A stretch of 64,000 nt of DNA from Chloracidobacterium sp. (GTDB lineage: Bacteria; Acidobacteriota; Blastocatellia; Pyrinomonadales; Pyrinomonadaceae), in contig JADJJY010000003.1 of assembly GCA_016706275.1 (NCBI GenBank), positions 372,001-436,000 of the forward strand. The letters run 5' to 3'. Every line of letters begins with the position of its first letter. The first letter of the stretch is position 1. Of the stretch, positions 42,351 through 51,508 are shown piece by piece. The notes beneath the pieces are model-generated. The model saw only the letters and a list, made by a program, of their open reading frames with translations. It made no database searches and had not been told where the DNA came from. A program made the translations under genes and the position numbers.

Positions 42351-44195
42351 TTATTTGAGCCTCAGTCGGTAGAGCACGTATTTGCCAAACGTTTCGCCAG
42401 CATCGCGTTCGTACCATTGGTCGATGCGGTCAAAATATTGCTGCGGCTCGTTAGATGTGACGAGGTAATTGAGCCGCACTACGCCCGGTTTTGTTGGGGC
42501 AAAGTTCTTTACATATTCGTCATAGATCCGAGCTTCGGCGTCAATCTCGCCAAGCGTGAGCGGCTTGTATTGTGAGTTAAGCCTATCGGTATGACGGCCC
42601 CAGCCAAAGAGGGCGATCATCGAAACAAAATCGTTACCGCTCTTCATCCCGTTGGCTAGATCACGGCCCACAACGCCCTGATAATAAAGCTGCTGGTAAT
42701 ACCGCTCTTTGTTCTCGTCCCAAGTCACGCCCGCAAACACATGCTGATGCCGTGCCCAAAGCACAGCCTGCGGAGCGACCGTCGGCAGATCGTCGGCCTC
42801 GGCGATGCCAAGATGCAGGACAACCTGGTGGTGTTTGTCGGCGTCGTTCTGAGCCAGCTCCGCCAGCCGGCGTGCGACCGGCAAAGCCTCATCACGCATC
42901 ACATTCACATCATCAAGCACACGCACCGTGTAATGACACTCGACAAATCCCCATCCGGCGGCGACCAGAACGACCACGGTAAGAGCAATGCGAGAAACCA
43001 GCTTTTCGCTGCCGTCAGCGGTTCGCCAGATGAGCCCGAGCGTAAAAACGACCGCGAGTCCTGCGACATAGTTACCGATAAAAACCTGATAATGTATCGG
43101 CTGCAGCGACTGTCCGGTGATGATCTGCTGATTAAAAACAACGATCGGCGTGAGGGCCAGCGAGACCGCAAAGAGCGTCGCACGGTCACGCAGGGCGAAC
43201 ATCTTCATCGCAATGCCCATTGCGATAATGATCAGCACAACATAACTGATAAGCTCCGGCACGCGCGTCAGATCGGGGGCGTGTGTACGAACGAGCATCT
43301 GCACATCGTCCATCGTATGCGAACGCTTAGACAGCAGCCACGCGTACGGTGCGAGGCTCAGCAAACATCCCGCACCAAGCAACACTAGCAACTTGATATC
43401 TTTCCAAACGCCTTCAGGTCGGACAACGAGCCAACAAATCACCAAACACCCAAGCCAAGCCGCGGCAGTCGTCCAGACATAAAAGTAAGAAAAAACTGTG
43501 TAACCAAAAGCGATTGAGGACAAGGTGAGGAGTAGGGGAGTGGAGGAGTGGGGGCGGGATAAATTACTTTCGTCCCCTACTCCTTTACTCCCCTCCTCGT
43601 TCACTCTGCCAATCATTTTCCAGACTAGCGCAATTAGAGCAAAGAACGCCGGGAACGCCATCGCCGGGATGTACCGTCGGAAACCGGGAAAATATGGATA
43701 CGAAAACCCTCCGCCCACAACCTCTCCGACGGCGCCTTCGCCGGCAAAGAGCGCACCTCCGGCTAGTACTATGAGGCTCCCAGCCATTGCAAAGAGCGAA
43801 TCCCGCGTCAGCATCCCGATCAGCCAAAATATCGCGAGTGCCGTCAAAAACGCCGCGACCGCACCTGAGATCGTCATTGCCCACGTCGCGGGAACGCCCA
43901 AAATACGTGCAGGTATCGCGATCGTATATGGCCCGGCAAATTGTATCGAAAACAGAGACTCCGGTTGAGGGTTTTCAAGCGTATCGTCGCGGCCCGTGTA
44001 CGGGTCATTCTTACGCGGCCGTCCGTCGATCAAGGCCTTGAGATACGATGCGTACGCAACTTCGTCAACGTCGTTGTACGCGTAATGGCCGTTCCACTCC
44101 GCGCCGCGAAGATACACCATCTTCAACTGCGGATAGAGAGAAAAAACGGCGAGAAATAACCCCGCGATAATGCCAAAACGCCAACGTAATTTCAT
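42351..44195 (-). CDS. polytopic membrane protein, GT-C glycosyltransferase-like
   Basis: 614 residues with about 11 hydrophobic helices. The first loop after helix 1 has YNDVDEVAYASYLKALIDGR and NDPYTGRDD, an acidic Asp-Glu pair typical of GT-C (family 39-like) sugar transferases that use lipid-linked sugars. A loop at about 199-223 (SNLSRPHSSTPLLLT) is encoded by a GGAGT word repeat in frame and is unlikely to be ancestral. The soluble C-terminus (430-614) ends TFGKYVLYRLRLK. The sugar and acceptor cannot be inferred. Alternative: membrane protein of unrelated function. Confidence 0.7.
   Translation of the reverse strand: MKLRWRFGIIAGLFLAVFSLYPQLKMVYLRGAEWNGHYAYNDVDEVAYASYLKALIDGRPRKNDPYTGRDDTLENPQPESLFSIQFAGPYTIAIPARILGVPATWAMTISGAVAAFLTALAIFWLIGMLTRDSLFAMAGSLIVLAGGALFAGEGAVGEVVGGGFSYPYFPGFRRYIPAMAFPAFFALIALVWKMIGRVNEEGSKGVGDESNLSRPHSSTPLLLTLSSIAFGYTVFSYFYVWTTAAAWLGCLVICWLVVRPEGVWKDIKLLVLLGAGCLLSLAPYAWLLSKRSHTMDDVQMLVRTHAPDLTRVPELISYVVLIIIAMGIAMKMFALRDRATLFAVSLALTPIVVFNQQIITGQSLQPIHYQVFIGNYVAGLAVVFTLGLIWRTADGSEKLVSRIALTVVVLVAAGWGFVECHYTVRVLDDVNVMRDEALPVARRLAELAQNDADKHHQVVLHLGIAEADDLPTVAPQAVLWARHQHVFAGVTWDENKERYYQQLYYQGVVGRDLANGMKSGNDFVSMIALFGWGRHTDRLNSQYKPLTLGEIDAEARIYDEYVKNFAPTKPGVVRLNYLVTSNEPQQYFDRIDQWYERDAGETFGKYVLYRLRLK
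43527..43597. repeat. inverted GGAGT word repeat inside a coding region
   Basis: GGAGTAGGGGAGTGGAGGAG at 43529 on the plus strand faces CCCCTACTCCTTTACTCCCC from 43575, with about 20 bases between. The gene frame stays open. A related copy is at the start of the lipoprotein gene at 59320-59360. Confidence 0.75.
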
Positions 44196-44257
44196 AAAAG
44201 AATTGACAGATTAGCATAAGAGAGGTAACTTACACTAAGTTTTTGTCCCGAAGGCAT

Positions 44258-45004
44258 ATGAGAAGCATCTACGCGGGAATTTGGTTAACCCTAGCCGTCC
44301 TCATCTGGTTATATCTGTTGCCGAGTCCGCTTAAAATCCAAGCACAATCAAATGTTCCCGATCTACTTCCAGAATTGATTAAACCTGTAGAATTTGAAAT
44401 GTCGGCAGAGGGGTCAGATGCCGGACTGGAAGGAATCCTGAGAGTTGCAGTAGAAATTGATAAGAAAGGGAACGTAAAACATGCGGAAGTCATTGGCGGC
44501 CCAGCATGGCCATGCAGTTCTTCACCAAAAGGCTCCATTTCTCACTTAAAGGACGCTGCGGAAAAAGCGACCCTCACCGCCAAATTTGCCCCTGCACACC
44601 ATAATGGATTACCTGTTGATTCTAGGGGGGTAATCACATTGGTTATTGGAAAAACATCTAAACAGGCCGTCATGGAGGCTGCCGCTGCTGATCTGCTAAA
44701 AATTGATAAAGAAAGCGATGTCACGGTTAAAGAAGGTGTAGTAAACGGGAAAGCTCTGAGGTTACCTAAACCTACGTATCCCGGTAACGCTAGTAATATT
44801 TCTAGTCAGGTCTGGGTTGAGGTTGTAATAGATAAAGAAGGGCGGGTTGTCTCAGCCGGCGCATCATATGGGCCTGAATTACTTAGGGAAACCTCTAGAA
44901 AAGCGGCCTGCAAAGCTCTGTTTTCTCCTACTCTTATCCAGGGAATTCCAGTGTTTGTAACGGCCCGCATAACTTATAATTTTGTTCCCAGTCTATTTCG
45001 ATGA
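44258..45004 (+). CDS. TonB-like protein with two TonB C-terminal-type domains
   Basis: 248 residues from ATG 44258. A single hydrophobic segment near the start (GIWLTLAVLIWLYLLPSPL) acts as signal/anchor. Two beta-rich units follow with the TonB C-terminal pattern: EGILRVAVEIDKKGNVKHAEV, and SQVWVEVVIDKEGRVVSAG ending ARITYNF. In TonB this domain contacts outer-membrane receptors. The proline-rich spacer of true TonB is missing, and no ExbB/ExbD gene is near, so it may be a TonB-domain protein with another role. Confidence 0.75.
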   Translation: MRSIYAGIWLTLAVLIWLYLLPSPLKIQAQSNVPDLLPELIKPVEFEMSAEGSDAGLEGILRVAVEIDKKGNVKHAEVIGGPAWPCSSSPKGSISHLKDAAEKATLTAKFAPAHHNGLPVDSRGVITLVIGKTSKQAVMEAAAADLLKIDKESDVTVKEGVVNGKALRLPKPTYPGNASNISSQVWVEVVIDKEGRVVSAGASYGPELLRETSRKAACKALFSPTLIQGIPVFVTARITYNFVPSLFR

Positions 45005-45130
45005 TTGCCAGCTAAAATTCACTTTCCTTGCTGCCGAGCTAACCCAGATTGGAAAGGTCAGGTCGGACACCTCGTACACGATCGAAGTCACCGCTTTTGA
45101 ATAACCTGAAACCACATTACTCAATCAACC

Positions 45131-45160
45131 AGGGTGCGGCCGTAAGAATCGCACCCTTTT
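45131..45160 (+). terminator. rho-independent terminator
   Basis: GGGTGCG (45132-45138) with CGCACCC (45150-45156), then TTTTA, follows the TonB-like gene by 127 bases. A second perfect hairpin, GCCGTTTG/CAAACGGC with loop CCT (45166-45184), stands 21 bases before the yqeY start. Confidence 0.7.
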
Positions 45161-45205
45161 ACTTTGCCGTTTGCCTCAAACGGCGTGGTTTCTTAGACTA
45201 AAATC

Positions 45206-45652
45206 ATGAGCTTACTCGAAACAATGGTCGCTGATATGACGGCGGCGATGAAGGCGAAAGATGCCGACAAACTATCAACGCTGCGGATGGTCAAGGCCAA
45301 TCTGATGAACCGCAAGATCGAAAAGGGCGGCGAGTTGACCGACGAAGAGGTCATGAAAGCTTTGCAGTCGTTGGTAAAGCAACGGCGTGATTCGATCGAG
45401 CAATATGAAAATGCGGGACGCAGCGATCTGGCCGCGAAAGAGGCTGTCGAGATCGCCGTGATCGAAGTCTATCTGCCACAGGCTGCGACCGTCGAAGAAG
45501 TAGAGGCCGCAGTTGCCGCGGCAGTAACAGAGACCGGAGCCTCGTCGATGAAAGATATGGGTAATGTGATGAAAGCCGCGATGGCGCATCTGGCCGGAAA
45601 GTCGACCGACGGCAAGATGGTCAGCGAAGCCGTCAAAGCCCGGCTCAGTTAA
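45206..45652 (+). CDS. yqeY: GatB/YqeY-domain protein
   Basis: 148 residues, the usual family length: N-terminal four-helix part (MSLLETMVADMTAAMKAKDA, RMVKANLMNRKIEKG) with the typical ALQSLVKQRRDSIEQY, and the C-terminal tail domain (YLPQAATVEEVEAAVAAAV) shared with GatB. The tail binds tRNA in the amidotransferase; free YqeY has no firmly known function, perhaps tRNA-linked. Its leader carries the hairpin noted above. Confidence 0.92.
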   Translation: MSLLETMVADMTAAMKAKDADKLSTLRMVKANLMNRKIEKGGELTDEEVMKALQSLVKQRRDSIEQYENAGRSDLAAKEAVEIAVIEVYLPQAATVEEVEAAVAAAVTETGASSMKDMGNVMKAAMAHLAGKSTDGKMVSEAVKARLS

Positions 45653-45723
45653 TAGCTAAAAGGTAAAATTAAGAAGTTGATGGATAGTATGTTCAAAAAT
45701 GAGGTCAAATGACCCAAGGAAAA

Positions 45724-46215
45724 ATGATAAAACAAATAACGATTTTTGCGTTGGCGAGCCTGTGCCTGATGGCATGCGGCGGAACCGCAACAAACACCAA
45801 CACCACCGCAAATGCCACAAATACTGTGGCCAATACGGCACCAACTAACACAAACACGGTCAACGCAAATGCGAATGCGAACACAGCCAAACCGGCAAGC
45901 AGCGACCCTAAACGCATCAGCTTTAGCAAAGGCGCGGACAACACGGTCGAAAATCTTGACCTCGAACCCGGCCAGTCGAAAAAATTCGTAGTCGGTGCAA
46001 GGAAAGGCCAGGATCTGACTATCGCTGACGCTGACCAAGCGGCAAAGATCACGATGCTGACAAAAGGAAAGCTCGTTGACATAAATGACGAGCCCGGCAA
46101 TTACAACGCGACGACGATCGCCAACGGCGATATTGTTTTCGAAATAAGCAACCCGACCAAAAAGAAGATCAAGGCCTCGATCAACGTGATGATCGTAACC
46201 ATCGGCGACGATTAA
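45724..46215 (+). CDS. lipoprotein with Asn/Thr/Ala linker
   Basis: 163 residues from ATG 45724 (MIKQITIFALASLCLMACGG), four bases after AAGGAA; an ATG five codons earlier is weaker. Lipobox LMAC. A low-complexity linker of Asn-Thr-Ala repeats (about 20-55) leads to a small globular domain (about 105 residues; GQSKKFVVGARKGQDLTIA, GDIVFEISNPTKKKIKASIN) that looks beta-sandwich-like, perhaps carbohydrate- or protein-binding. The linker has the same composition as the linker in the lipoprotein at 19569. Confidence 0.82.
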   Translation: MIKQITIFALASLCLMACGGTATNTNTTANATNTVANTAPTNTNTVNANANANTAKPASSDPKRISFSKGADNTVENLDLEPGQSKKFVVGARKGQDLTIADADQAAKITMLTKGKLVDINDEPGNYNATTIANGDIVFEISNPTKKKIKASINVMIVTIGDD

Positions 46216-46235
46216 TTTTTAGACGCGCTGTCGAT

Positions 46236-46270
46236 AGAAAAGCCTCGTTCTTTATGAACGAGGCTTTTCT
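46236..46270. terminator. bidirectional terminator
   Basis: AGAAAAGCCTCGTTC (46236-46250) and GAACGAGGCTTTTCT (46256-46270) are a perfect 15-bp inverted repeat with loop TTTAT. U-rich ends on both strands serve the lipoprotein gene (plus) and dnaJ (minus). Confidence 0.92.
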
Positions 46271-46305
46271 TGTTTAGAGTTACGCCTTTAGGCGTGATGT
46301 TTGAA

Positions 46306-47409
46306 CTATCCAAAGATATTCCGCACCTTGTCGATAAACGATTCATCCGAAAAATCGACATCCTCGATCTCGGAGAGTTGTTCGAGCAACTTACGTTGTT
46401 CTTTTGTAAGCGTTTTTGGTGTAACAACCGTCGCCGCGACGAAGAGGTCGCCGTGGCCGCGGGCCGCGAGGTTGGGCATTCCTTTGCCTTTGACGCGGAA
46501 GACGGTGCCGGTCTGGGTTCCGGGCGGTACCTTGAGATCTTCTTCGCCATCGAGGGTTTTGACTTTGATGTCGGCACCGAGAGCAGCTTGGGCAAAGGTT
46601 ACAGGAACTGCGGAGTAAAGATTCGCACCCTGACGTTCAAACTGCTCGTGCTCTGCTACGTGCAAGACGATGAACAGATCGCCCGACGGTCCGCCATTTA
46701 CACCGCCCTCGCCTTCGCCGGTCACGCGTAGGCGCGAGCCCGTTTCGACACCCGCAGGTATCTTGATCTCGATGGTCTTTTCTTTCTCGACACGGCCTGC
46801 TCCGCGACATTTATTACAGGGATTTTTGATGATCTGGCCCTTGCCCTGACAGTTGCCGCAGGTGCGCATGACGCTGAAAAAGCCCTGCTGATATCGCGTC
46901 TGACCGCTGCCTTGACAGGTGATGCAGCTCTCGGCGGTCGTGCCTTTTTCGGCACCTGTGCCGGAACATTCGTCGCATTTTTCGAGACGGGGAATGCGGA
47001 GTTTTTCATCCTTACCGGTCGCTGCGTCCTCAAGCGTGATCTCGAGATCATAACGAAGATCCGAACCGCGTTGGACAGTCGTCCGCCGCCGGCCTTGCTG
47101 GCCGCCAAACATGTCGCCAAAACCAAAAATGTCGAAAATATCCTCAATATTCGAAAATCCAGGATCAAATCCGCCCGCACCGGCACCGACACCTTGATGG
47201 CCAAAGCGGTCGTAAGCGGCGCGTTTTTGCGAGTCCGACAGGACGGCATAAGCCTCGGCGGCTTCTTTAAATTTGTCCTCCGCAGCTGCATCGCCGGGAT
47301 TTTTATCCGGGTGATGCTGGACTGCTAGGCTGCGATAGGCGCGTTTGATCTCGGCGTCAGTGGCCGACTTAGAAACGCTTAATACTTCGTAATAATCTCT
47401 TTTGCTCAT
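46306..47409 (-). CDS. dnaJ: chaperone DnaJ
   Basis: 367 residues. J-domain with QHHPDKNPG (HPD), Gly/Phe-rich linker (GGFDPGFSNIEDIFDIFGFG), four zinc CxxCxGxG repeats (CDECSGTG, CITCQGSG, CGNCQGKG, CNKCRGAG) and C-terminal substrate domains. It delivers unfolded protein to DnaK and stimulates its ATPase. It lies 116 bases downstream of dnaK in the same operon; a hairpin lies between them. Confidence 0.97.
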   Translation of the reverse strand: MSKRDYYEVLSVSKSATDAEIKRAYRSLAVQHHPDKNPGDAAAEDKFKEAAEAYAVLSDSQKRAAYDRFGHQGVGAGAGGFDPGFSNIEDIFDIFGFGDMFGGQQGRRRTTVQRGSDLRYDLEITLEDAATGKDEKLRIPRLEKCDECSGTGAEKGTTAESCITCQGSGQTRYQQGFFSVMRTCGNCQGKGQIIKNPCNKCRGAGRVEKEKTIEIKIPAGVETGSRLRVTGEGEGGVNGGPSGDLFIVLHVAEHEQFERQGANLYSAVPVTFAQAALGADIKVKTLDGEEDLKVPPGTQTGTVFRVKGKGMPNLAARGHGDLFVAATVVTPKTLTKEQRKLLEQLSEIEDVDFSDESFIDKVRNIFG

Positions 47410-47443
47410 TTAATACAATTTCAAATTTGAGATCTGAAATTTC

Positions 47444-47479
47444 AAAAGCGTCAGTCCATCCGTATGAACTGACGCTTTT
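47444..47479 (-). terminator. hairpin between dnaK and dnaJ
   Basis: AAAAGCGTCAGT (47444-47455) pairs with ACTGACGCTTTT (47468-47479), with CAT/ATG extending it inward. It could partially terminate behind dnaK or protect the transcript. The T run on the minus side is only four bases. A AAATTTGAGATCTGAAATTT word repeat sits next to it at 47420. Confidence 0.6.
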
Positions 47480-47525
47480 ATTATTTTGCGACAGTTGCCG
47501 CGTTTTCTCAAGTCATTGTATCGCC

Positions 47526-49331
47526 CTACGTCATCGTCAGCATCGCTGCTGTGATCTTGTTGGCGGCGGTTTCGACGTGGCCGAGCTGGATCTTGATCTC
47601 GTCAACACTGGTTGTCGAGAGAGCCGCGTCCGCGTCGTTAAGAACCGCGTTGATGGCCTGTTGTTCCTCAAGCTCAAATGACTTGCCAACCTCGTTCATC
47701 GCACGGCGGGCGTTTTTGATGAGCGTGTCGAGACGGTTCTTTTCGACGATCAGTTCTTTTTCGTCGCGGTCCTTTTCGATCGAGGTTTCTGCTTCGATGA
47801 TGAGGCGTTCGATCTCGTCCGGCGCAAGTCCCGACGAAGGCGTGATCTGCACGGCCTGTTCGAGACCGGTCATCTTGTCCTTTGCCGAAACGCTGACGAT
47901 ACCGTTGGCGTCGATCTCAAACGTTACATCGACCTGCGGCACACCGCGTGGTGCGGGTGGTATGCCGACGAGTTCGAATTTGGCGAGGCTGCGATTAGCG
48001 CTCGATATTTCGCGTTCGCCCTGTAAAATGTGGATCTCGACCGACTGCTGATTATCGACAACGGTCGTAAACGTCATCGTGTTTTTGAGCGGAATGGTCG
48101 AGTTTCGCGGGATAAGTTTGACGAACAAACCGCCGCGCGTCTCGAGGCCAAGCGAAAGAGGCAACACGTCTAACAGCACGATATCCTTGACGTCGCCGGT
48201 AAGCACGCCGCCCTGGATCGCAGCACCCATCGCGACGACTTCGTCGGGGTTGATCTCGGCTGACGGCTCTTTGCCAAAAACTTCGGTCACCGTCTTGGTG
48301 ATGATCGGCGAACGCGTCTGGCCGCCGACGAGGATGACCTTGTCAATGTCCGAGGGCTGCAGCTTTGCGTCCCACAGAGCTTTCTGACACGGCTCGACCG
48401 AACCCTCGACCAGGTCGAGGACGATCTCTTCAAATTTTTCACGCGTAAGCGTCGCGTTAATATGCTTTGGCCCGGTGGCGTCCGCTGCAATAAACGGCAG
48501 GCTAACGGTCGTCTCGGCGACACTCGAAAGCTCGCATTTGGCACGTTCGGCTGCTTCTTTAAGACGCTGTAGCGCAAGCCTGTCGGTTCGCAGGTCGATG
48601 TTGTGCTCGGTCTGAAATCCTTCGACGAGCCAATCGATGATACGGTGGTCAAAATCCTCACCGCCGAGAAATGTGTTACCCGATGTCGAGAGCACCTCAA
48701 AAACACCGTCGTTGATCTCAAGTATCGAGATATCAAACGTACCGCCGCCGAGGTCATACACGGCGATCTTTTCGTTCTTATTCTTGCCAAAACCATAGGC
48801 TAGGGCAGCAGCCGTTGGCTCGTTGATGATGCGTTCGACCTCGAGTCCGGCGATCTTACCGGCGTCGCGGGTCGCCTGACGCTGCATATCGTCAAAATAC
48901 GCGGGGACGGTGATGATAGCTTCGGTGATCTTGTCGCCGAGAAATTCTTCGGCAGCGAGCTTTAATCTCTGCAGCACGATCGCCGATATCTCCGGCGGGC
49001 TGTAGATGCGGTCGAGCACACGGATGTGAGCGTCGCCGTTTGGCGCCTTGCAGATGTCAAAAGGCACGGTCGTGCGCATCTTTTCGACCTCAGGAGCGTC
49101 AAACTTACGACCGATCAGACGCTTGACCGCGTAGAGCGTATTTGCTGCATTGGTCACGGCCTGACGCTTGGCGATCTGCCCAACCAGCCGCTCGTCTTTG
49201 TCGGTAAAACCGACGACCGACGGCGTTGTGCGGCCGCCTTCTTTGTTAGAAATGATCTGCACCGTGCCGCCTTCTAAAACAGAAACGCAGCAGTTTGTCG
49301 TGCCCAGATCGATGCCTATTACTTTGCCCAT
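47526..49331 (-). CDS. dnaK: chaperone DnaK (Hsp70)
   Basis: 601 residues. ATPase domain starts GKVIGIDLGTTNCCVSVLEG, with YDLGGGTFDISILE and VGGQTRSPIITK; substrate domain has LPLSLGLETRGGLFVKLIPR. The C-terminal lid is shorter than in E. coli (638), ending AANKITAAMLTMT without the usual EEVD-like or acidic Gly-rich tail. Folding and stress chaperone. Member of hrcA-grpE-dnaK-dnaJ. Confidence 0.97.
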   Translation of the reverse strand: MGKVIGIDLGTTNCCVSVLEGGTVQIISNKEGGRTTPSVVGFTDKDERLVGQIAKRQAVTNAANTLYAVKRLIGRKFDAPEVEKMRTTVPFDICKAPNGDAHIRVLDRIYSPPEISAIVLQRLKLAAEEFLGDKITEAIITVPAYFDDMQRQATRDAGKIAGLEVERIINEPTAAALAYGFGKNKNEKIAVYDLGGGTFDISILEINDGVFEVLSTSGNTFLGGEDFDHRIIDWLVEGFQTEHNIDLRTDRLALQRLKEAAERAKCELSSVAETTVSLPFIAADATGPKHINATLTREKFEEIVLDLVEGSVEPCQKALWDAKLQPSDIDKVILVGGQTRSPIITKTVTEVFGKEPSAEINPDEVVAMGAAIQGGVLTGDVKDIVLLDVLPLSLGLETRGGLFVKLIPRNSTIPLKNTMTFTTVVDNQQSVEIHILQGEREISSANRSLAKFELVGIPPAPRGVPQVDVTFEIDANGIVSVSAKDKMTGLEQAVQITPSSGLAPDEIERLIIEAETSIEKDRDEKELIVEKNRLDTLIKNARRAMNEVGKSFELEEQQAINAVLNDADAALSTTSVDEIKIQLGHVETAANKITAAMLTMT

Positions 49332-49369
49332 AGTATTGTCCTTAGCGCTTTTTCGAGCCCCTGGCGAGG

Positions 49370-50245
49370 CTAATCTTTTTCAGGGAGGTTTTCATCGAGA
49401 TCAAAGATATCTGCCGGATCGGGCAGAGCGTCTTCGGGTGCGGGAATAGGAGGAGCGGAGTCTTCCGGTGCAGACTCTTTTTTGACTGGAGCCGCGCCGG
49501 CGGTTACTTTGACCATCGAATGTCGGATCACGCGATTGCCGATGCGGTAGCCGCGAAGCATTTCGCCGGTGACGGTATTCGGCGGCTCAGTAGAATCTTC
49601 TTCGATCGCAACGGCCTCGTGAAAGTTCGGGTCAAATGCCTCGCCGACAGTGGCGATCGGCTGTACGCCCATGTTCGAAAATATCTCGTTCACCTGATGA
49701 TACACCAGGCCAATGCCGTCATAAAACTGTTGAAACTCATCGCTCTTTTTACCCTTGAGCCCTGCAACCGAGCCGATCGCACGTTCGAGATTATCGAGCA
49801 CCGGCAGCATTTGAGCCGCAAGATTGCTTATCTGGTCGATAAAAGCACCGCGGCGTTCGCGGTCCATGCGGTACTTATAATTTTCAAAATCCTTAAGCCG
49901 ACGGTCGCTCTTATCCTGAACTTCGTTTCGCTCTTCACGCAGCCCGGACAGCCTTTTCTTTAGCGATTCAACCTCTTGCTCAAGCTCGTAAATACGCGTC
50001 TTTGCCCCAACACTTGGCTGCTGTGAGGCAGATGGAGCAGCCGCGGGTGCTTCAGGAACAAAGGCCGGTGCATTGCGCGGGTCGTACTCTGACTGTTCGA
50101 TCTCGATCGTCAGGTCGGCGGTTATATGCAGGTCCTTTTCCTTCTCTTCGAGCTGCTTGATAAAATCATCGACCGAGCCGGTCGCGTCCATATCAAGCTC
50201 TTCGAGAGACTCTTCGGGCTTTGGAATTTGTTCTTTGTGGTTCAT
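49370..50245 (-). CDS. grpE: nucleotide exchange factor GrpE
   Basis: 291 residues, longer than the usual 190-210. The GrpE core has DKSDRRLKDFENYKYRMDRE in the long helix, LPVLDNLERAIG and GEAFDPNFHEAVAIEE with GYRIGNRVIRHSMVKV in the head. Low-complexity extensions flank it: an acidic N-terminus of about 80 residues and a Pro/Glu/Asp C-terminus (KKESAPEDSAPPIPAPED). It releases ADP from DnaK. Lies 38 bases before dnaK. Confidence 0.95.
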   Translation of the reverse strand: MNHKEQIPKPEESLEELDMDATGSVDDFIKQLEEKEKDLHITADLTIEIEQSEYDPRNAPAFVPEAPAAAPSASQQPSVGAKTRIYELEQEVESLKKRLSGLREERNEVQDKSDRRLKDFENYKYRMDRERRGAFIDQISNLAAQMLPVLDNLERAIGSVAGLKGKKSDEFQQFYDGIGLVYHQVNEIFSNMGVQPIATVGEAFDPNFHEAVAIEEDSTEPPNTVTGEMLRGYRIGNRVIRHSMVKVTAGAAPVKKESAPEDSAPPIPAPEDALPDPADIFDLDENLPEKD

Positions 50246-50282
50246 GTAAATGCGGTGGCGGGAAGGCTTTCAACCGCGCATG

Positions 50283-51413
50283 CTAGTTTTGTGAGATGTC
50301 GGCCGACATCATTCTTTCGAGTGTGCGGGCGACATAATTGACTATCGAGATCATCCGGGCATATTCCATACGAGTTGGCCCGAGGACGCTCAATGTGCCA
50401 ACCGCCGTGCTGTTTCCGATCCGGTATGGGGCCGAGATCAGCGTACAGTTTTGAAACGACGGTGTGCGGTTTTCAGAGCCGATGACGACCGAAACGTCGC
50501 CCTTGGCTGCTGTATCGCGTTCGATGCATTCCGTGAGGATCTGCATCAGCCGCGACTTTTCGCCTATCGTGTGCAGCAGCTCACGCAGGCGTTCGAGGTC
50601 GGCAAAATCGCGTTTCGTCAGGATATTCGACGTGCCGTCCACAAAAATTTCGCCCAGCCGGTCCTCCTCGTCCTCGATAGTTCCCGAGCAGAGGATCACG
50701 GCCGTTTGAAGCAATTTGTCAAAGAGTGCCTTTTCCTCGTGCATCAACATCATGATCTCAGCACGAATTTCGGCAAGGCTTTTTCCGGCAAATTCCCTGT
50801 TCAGGTAGTTGGCCGTGCGTTCCAGTTCGTCGCGGGCAAAGCTGACGTTGAGCCGTATTATCTTGTTATGGACAATATTTGGCGCCGACACCAGCACAAC
50901 CAAAATACGGTTGTCGCTCAGATTGACGAACTCGATATGCTGCAGGCGGTCACTTGCCAAACTAGGCGAAACTACGATGCCCACATTATTAGAAAGAGCC
51001 GATAACAAGTGAGAGGTCCGCTCCATCAACCTGTCGGGAGTCTCCGCCGGATCCAGTGCATTCAGACCGTATTCGACACCGATGCGGTGCAGATCGTCGT
51101 TTGAAATGCTCAGGACACCCAGCAGATTGTCAACGTAAAAGCGGTAGCCACTATCCGTCGGTACTCGTCCGGCTGAGGTGTGAGGCTGCTCTAGCATCCC
51201 CATTTCCTCTAGTTCACCCATCACGTTGCGAATGGTTGCCGAGCTCATACCGCTAGCGTTGGCAAACTTTTCTGCAAGCACTTTCGAACCAACAGGCTCG
51301 CCCGTGACAAAGTGTTCGTTGATAATGGCCGTCAGGATAACCTGTCCGCGGGAATCGGGAAAACCGGTATTTTTTTCACCGTCACGAACAGATTTTGGGT
51401 TGATTTGATGCAT
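50283..51413 (-). CDS. hrcA: heat-shock repressor HrcA
   Basis: 376 residues. N-terminal winged helix (ILTAIINEHFVTGEPVGSKV, SGMSSATIRNVMGELEEMGM) and the middle/C-terminal HrcA domain (FVNLSDNRILVVLVSAPNIV, GSENRTPSFQNCTLISAPYR, GPTRMEYARMISIVNYV). It represses the heat-shock operon and is first in it. HrcA usually binds CIRCE (TTAGCACTC-N9-GAGTGCTAA). I looked before hrcA and found no such sequence, so the operator here is different or elsewhere. Confidence 0.93.
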   Translation of the reverse strand: MHQINPKSVRDGEKNTGFPDSRGQVILTAIINEHFVTGEPVGSKVLAEKFANASGMSSATIRNVMGELEEMGMLEQPHTSAGRVPTDSGYRFYVDNLLGVLSISNDDLHRIGVEYGLNALDPAETPDRLMERTSHLLSALSNNVGIVVSPSLASDRLQHIEFVNLSDNRILVVLVSAPNIVHNKIIRLNVSFARDELERTANYLNREFAGKSLAEIRAEIMMLMHEEKALFDKLLQTAVILCSGTIEDEEDRLGEIFVDGTSNILTKRDFADLERLRELLHTIGEKSRLMQILTECIERDTAAKGDVSVVIGSENRTPSFQNCTLISAPYRIGNSTAVGTLSVLGPTRMEYARMISIVNYVARTLERMMSADISQN

Positions 51414-51447
51414 ACGGCCAATCGGCTGTATGCTTTTCCCATATAAA

Positions 51448-51477
51448 GGAATAGCATTTTGACAGCCGCAGTGTCAA
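51448..51477 (-). promoter_or_regulatory. candidate hrcA promoter overlapping a TTGACA inverted repeat
   Basis: TTGACA (51477-51472 on the minus strand), 18 bases, then TATTCC (51453-51448), with the hrcA ATG 35 bases on. The -35 is one arm of TTGACA-N7-TGTCAA (51459-51477); the other arm can serve as -35 for the plus-strand gene at 51509. Confidence 0.4.
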
Positions 51478-51508
51478 TAAAAATAGTTAAATTAAGTTAA
51501 ACATCGTT

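Noticed and set aside
44258..45004. Functional TonB energy transducer
   Set aside because: The domains fit but the Pro-rich spacer and ExbB/ExbD neighbours are absent, so it was called TonB-like only.
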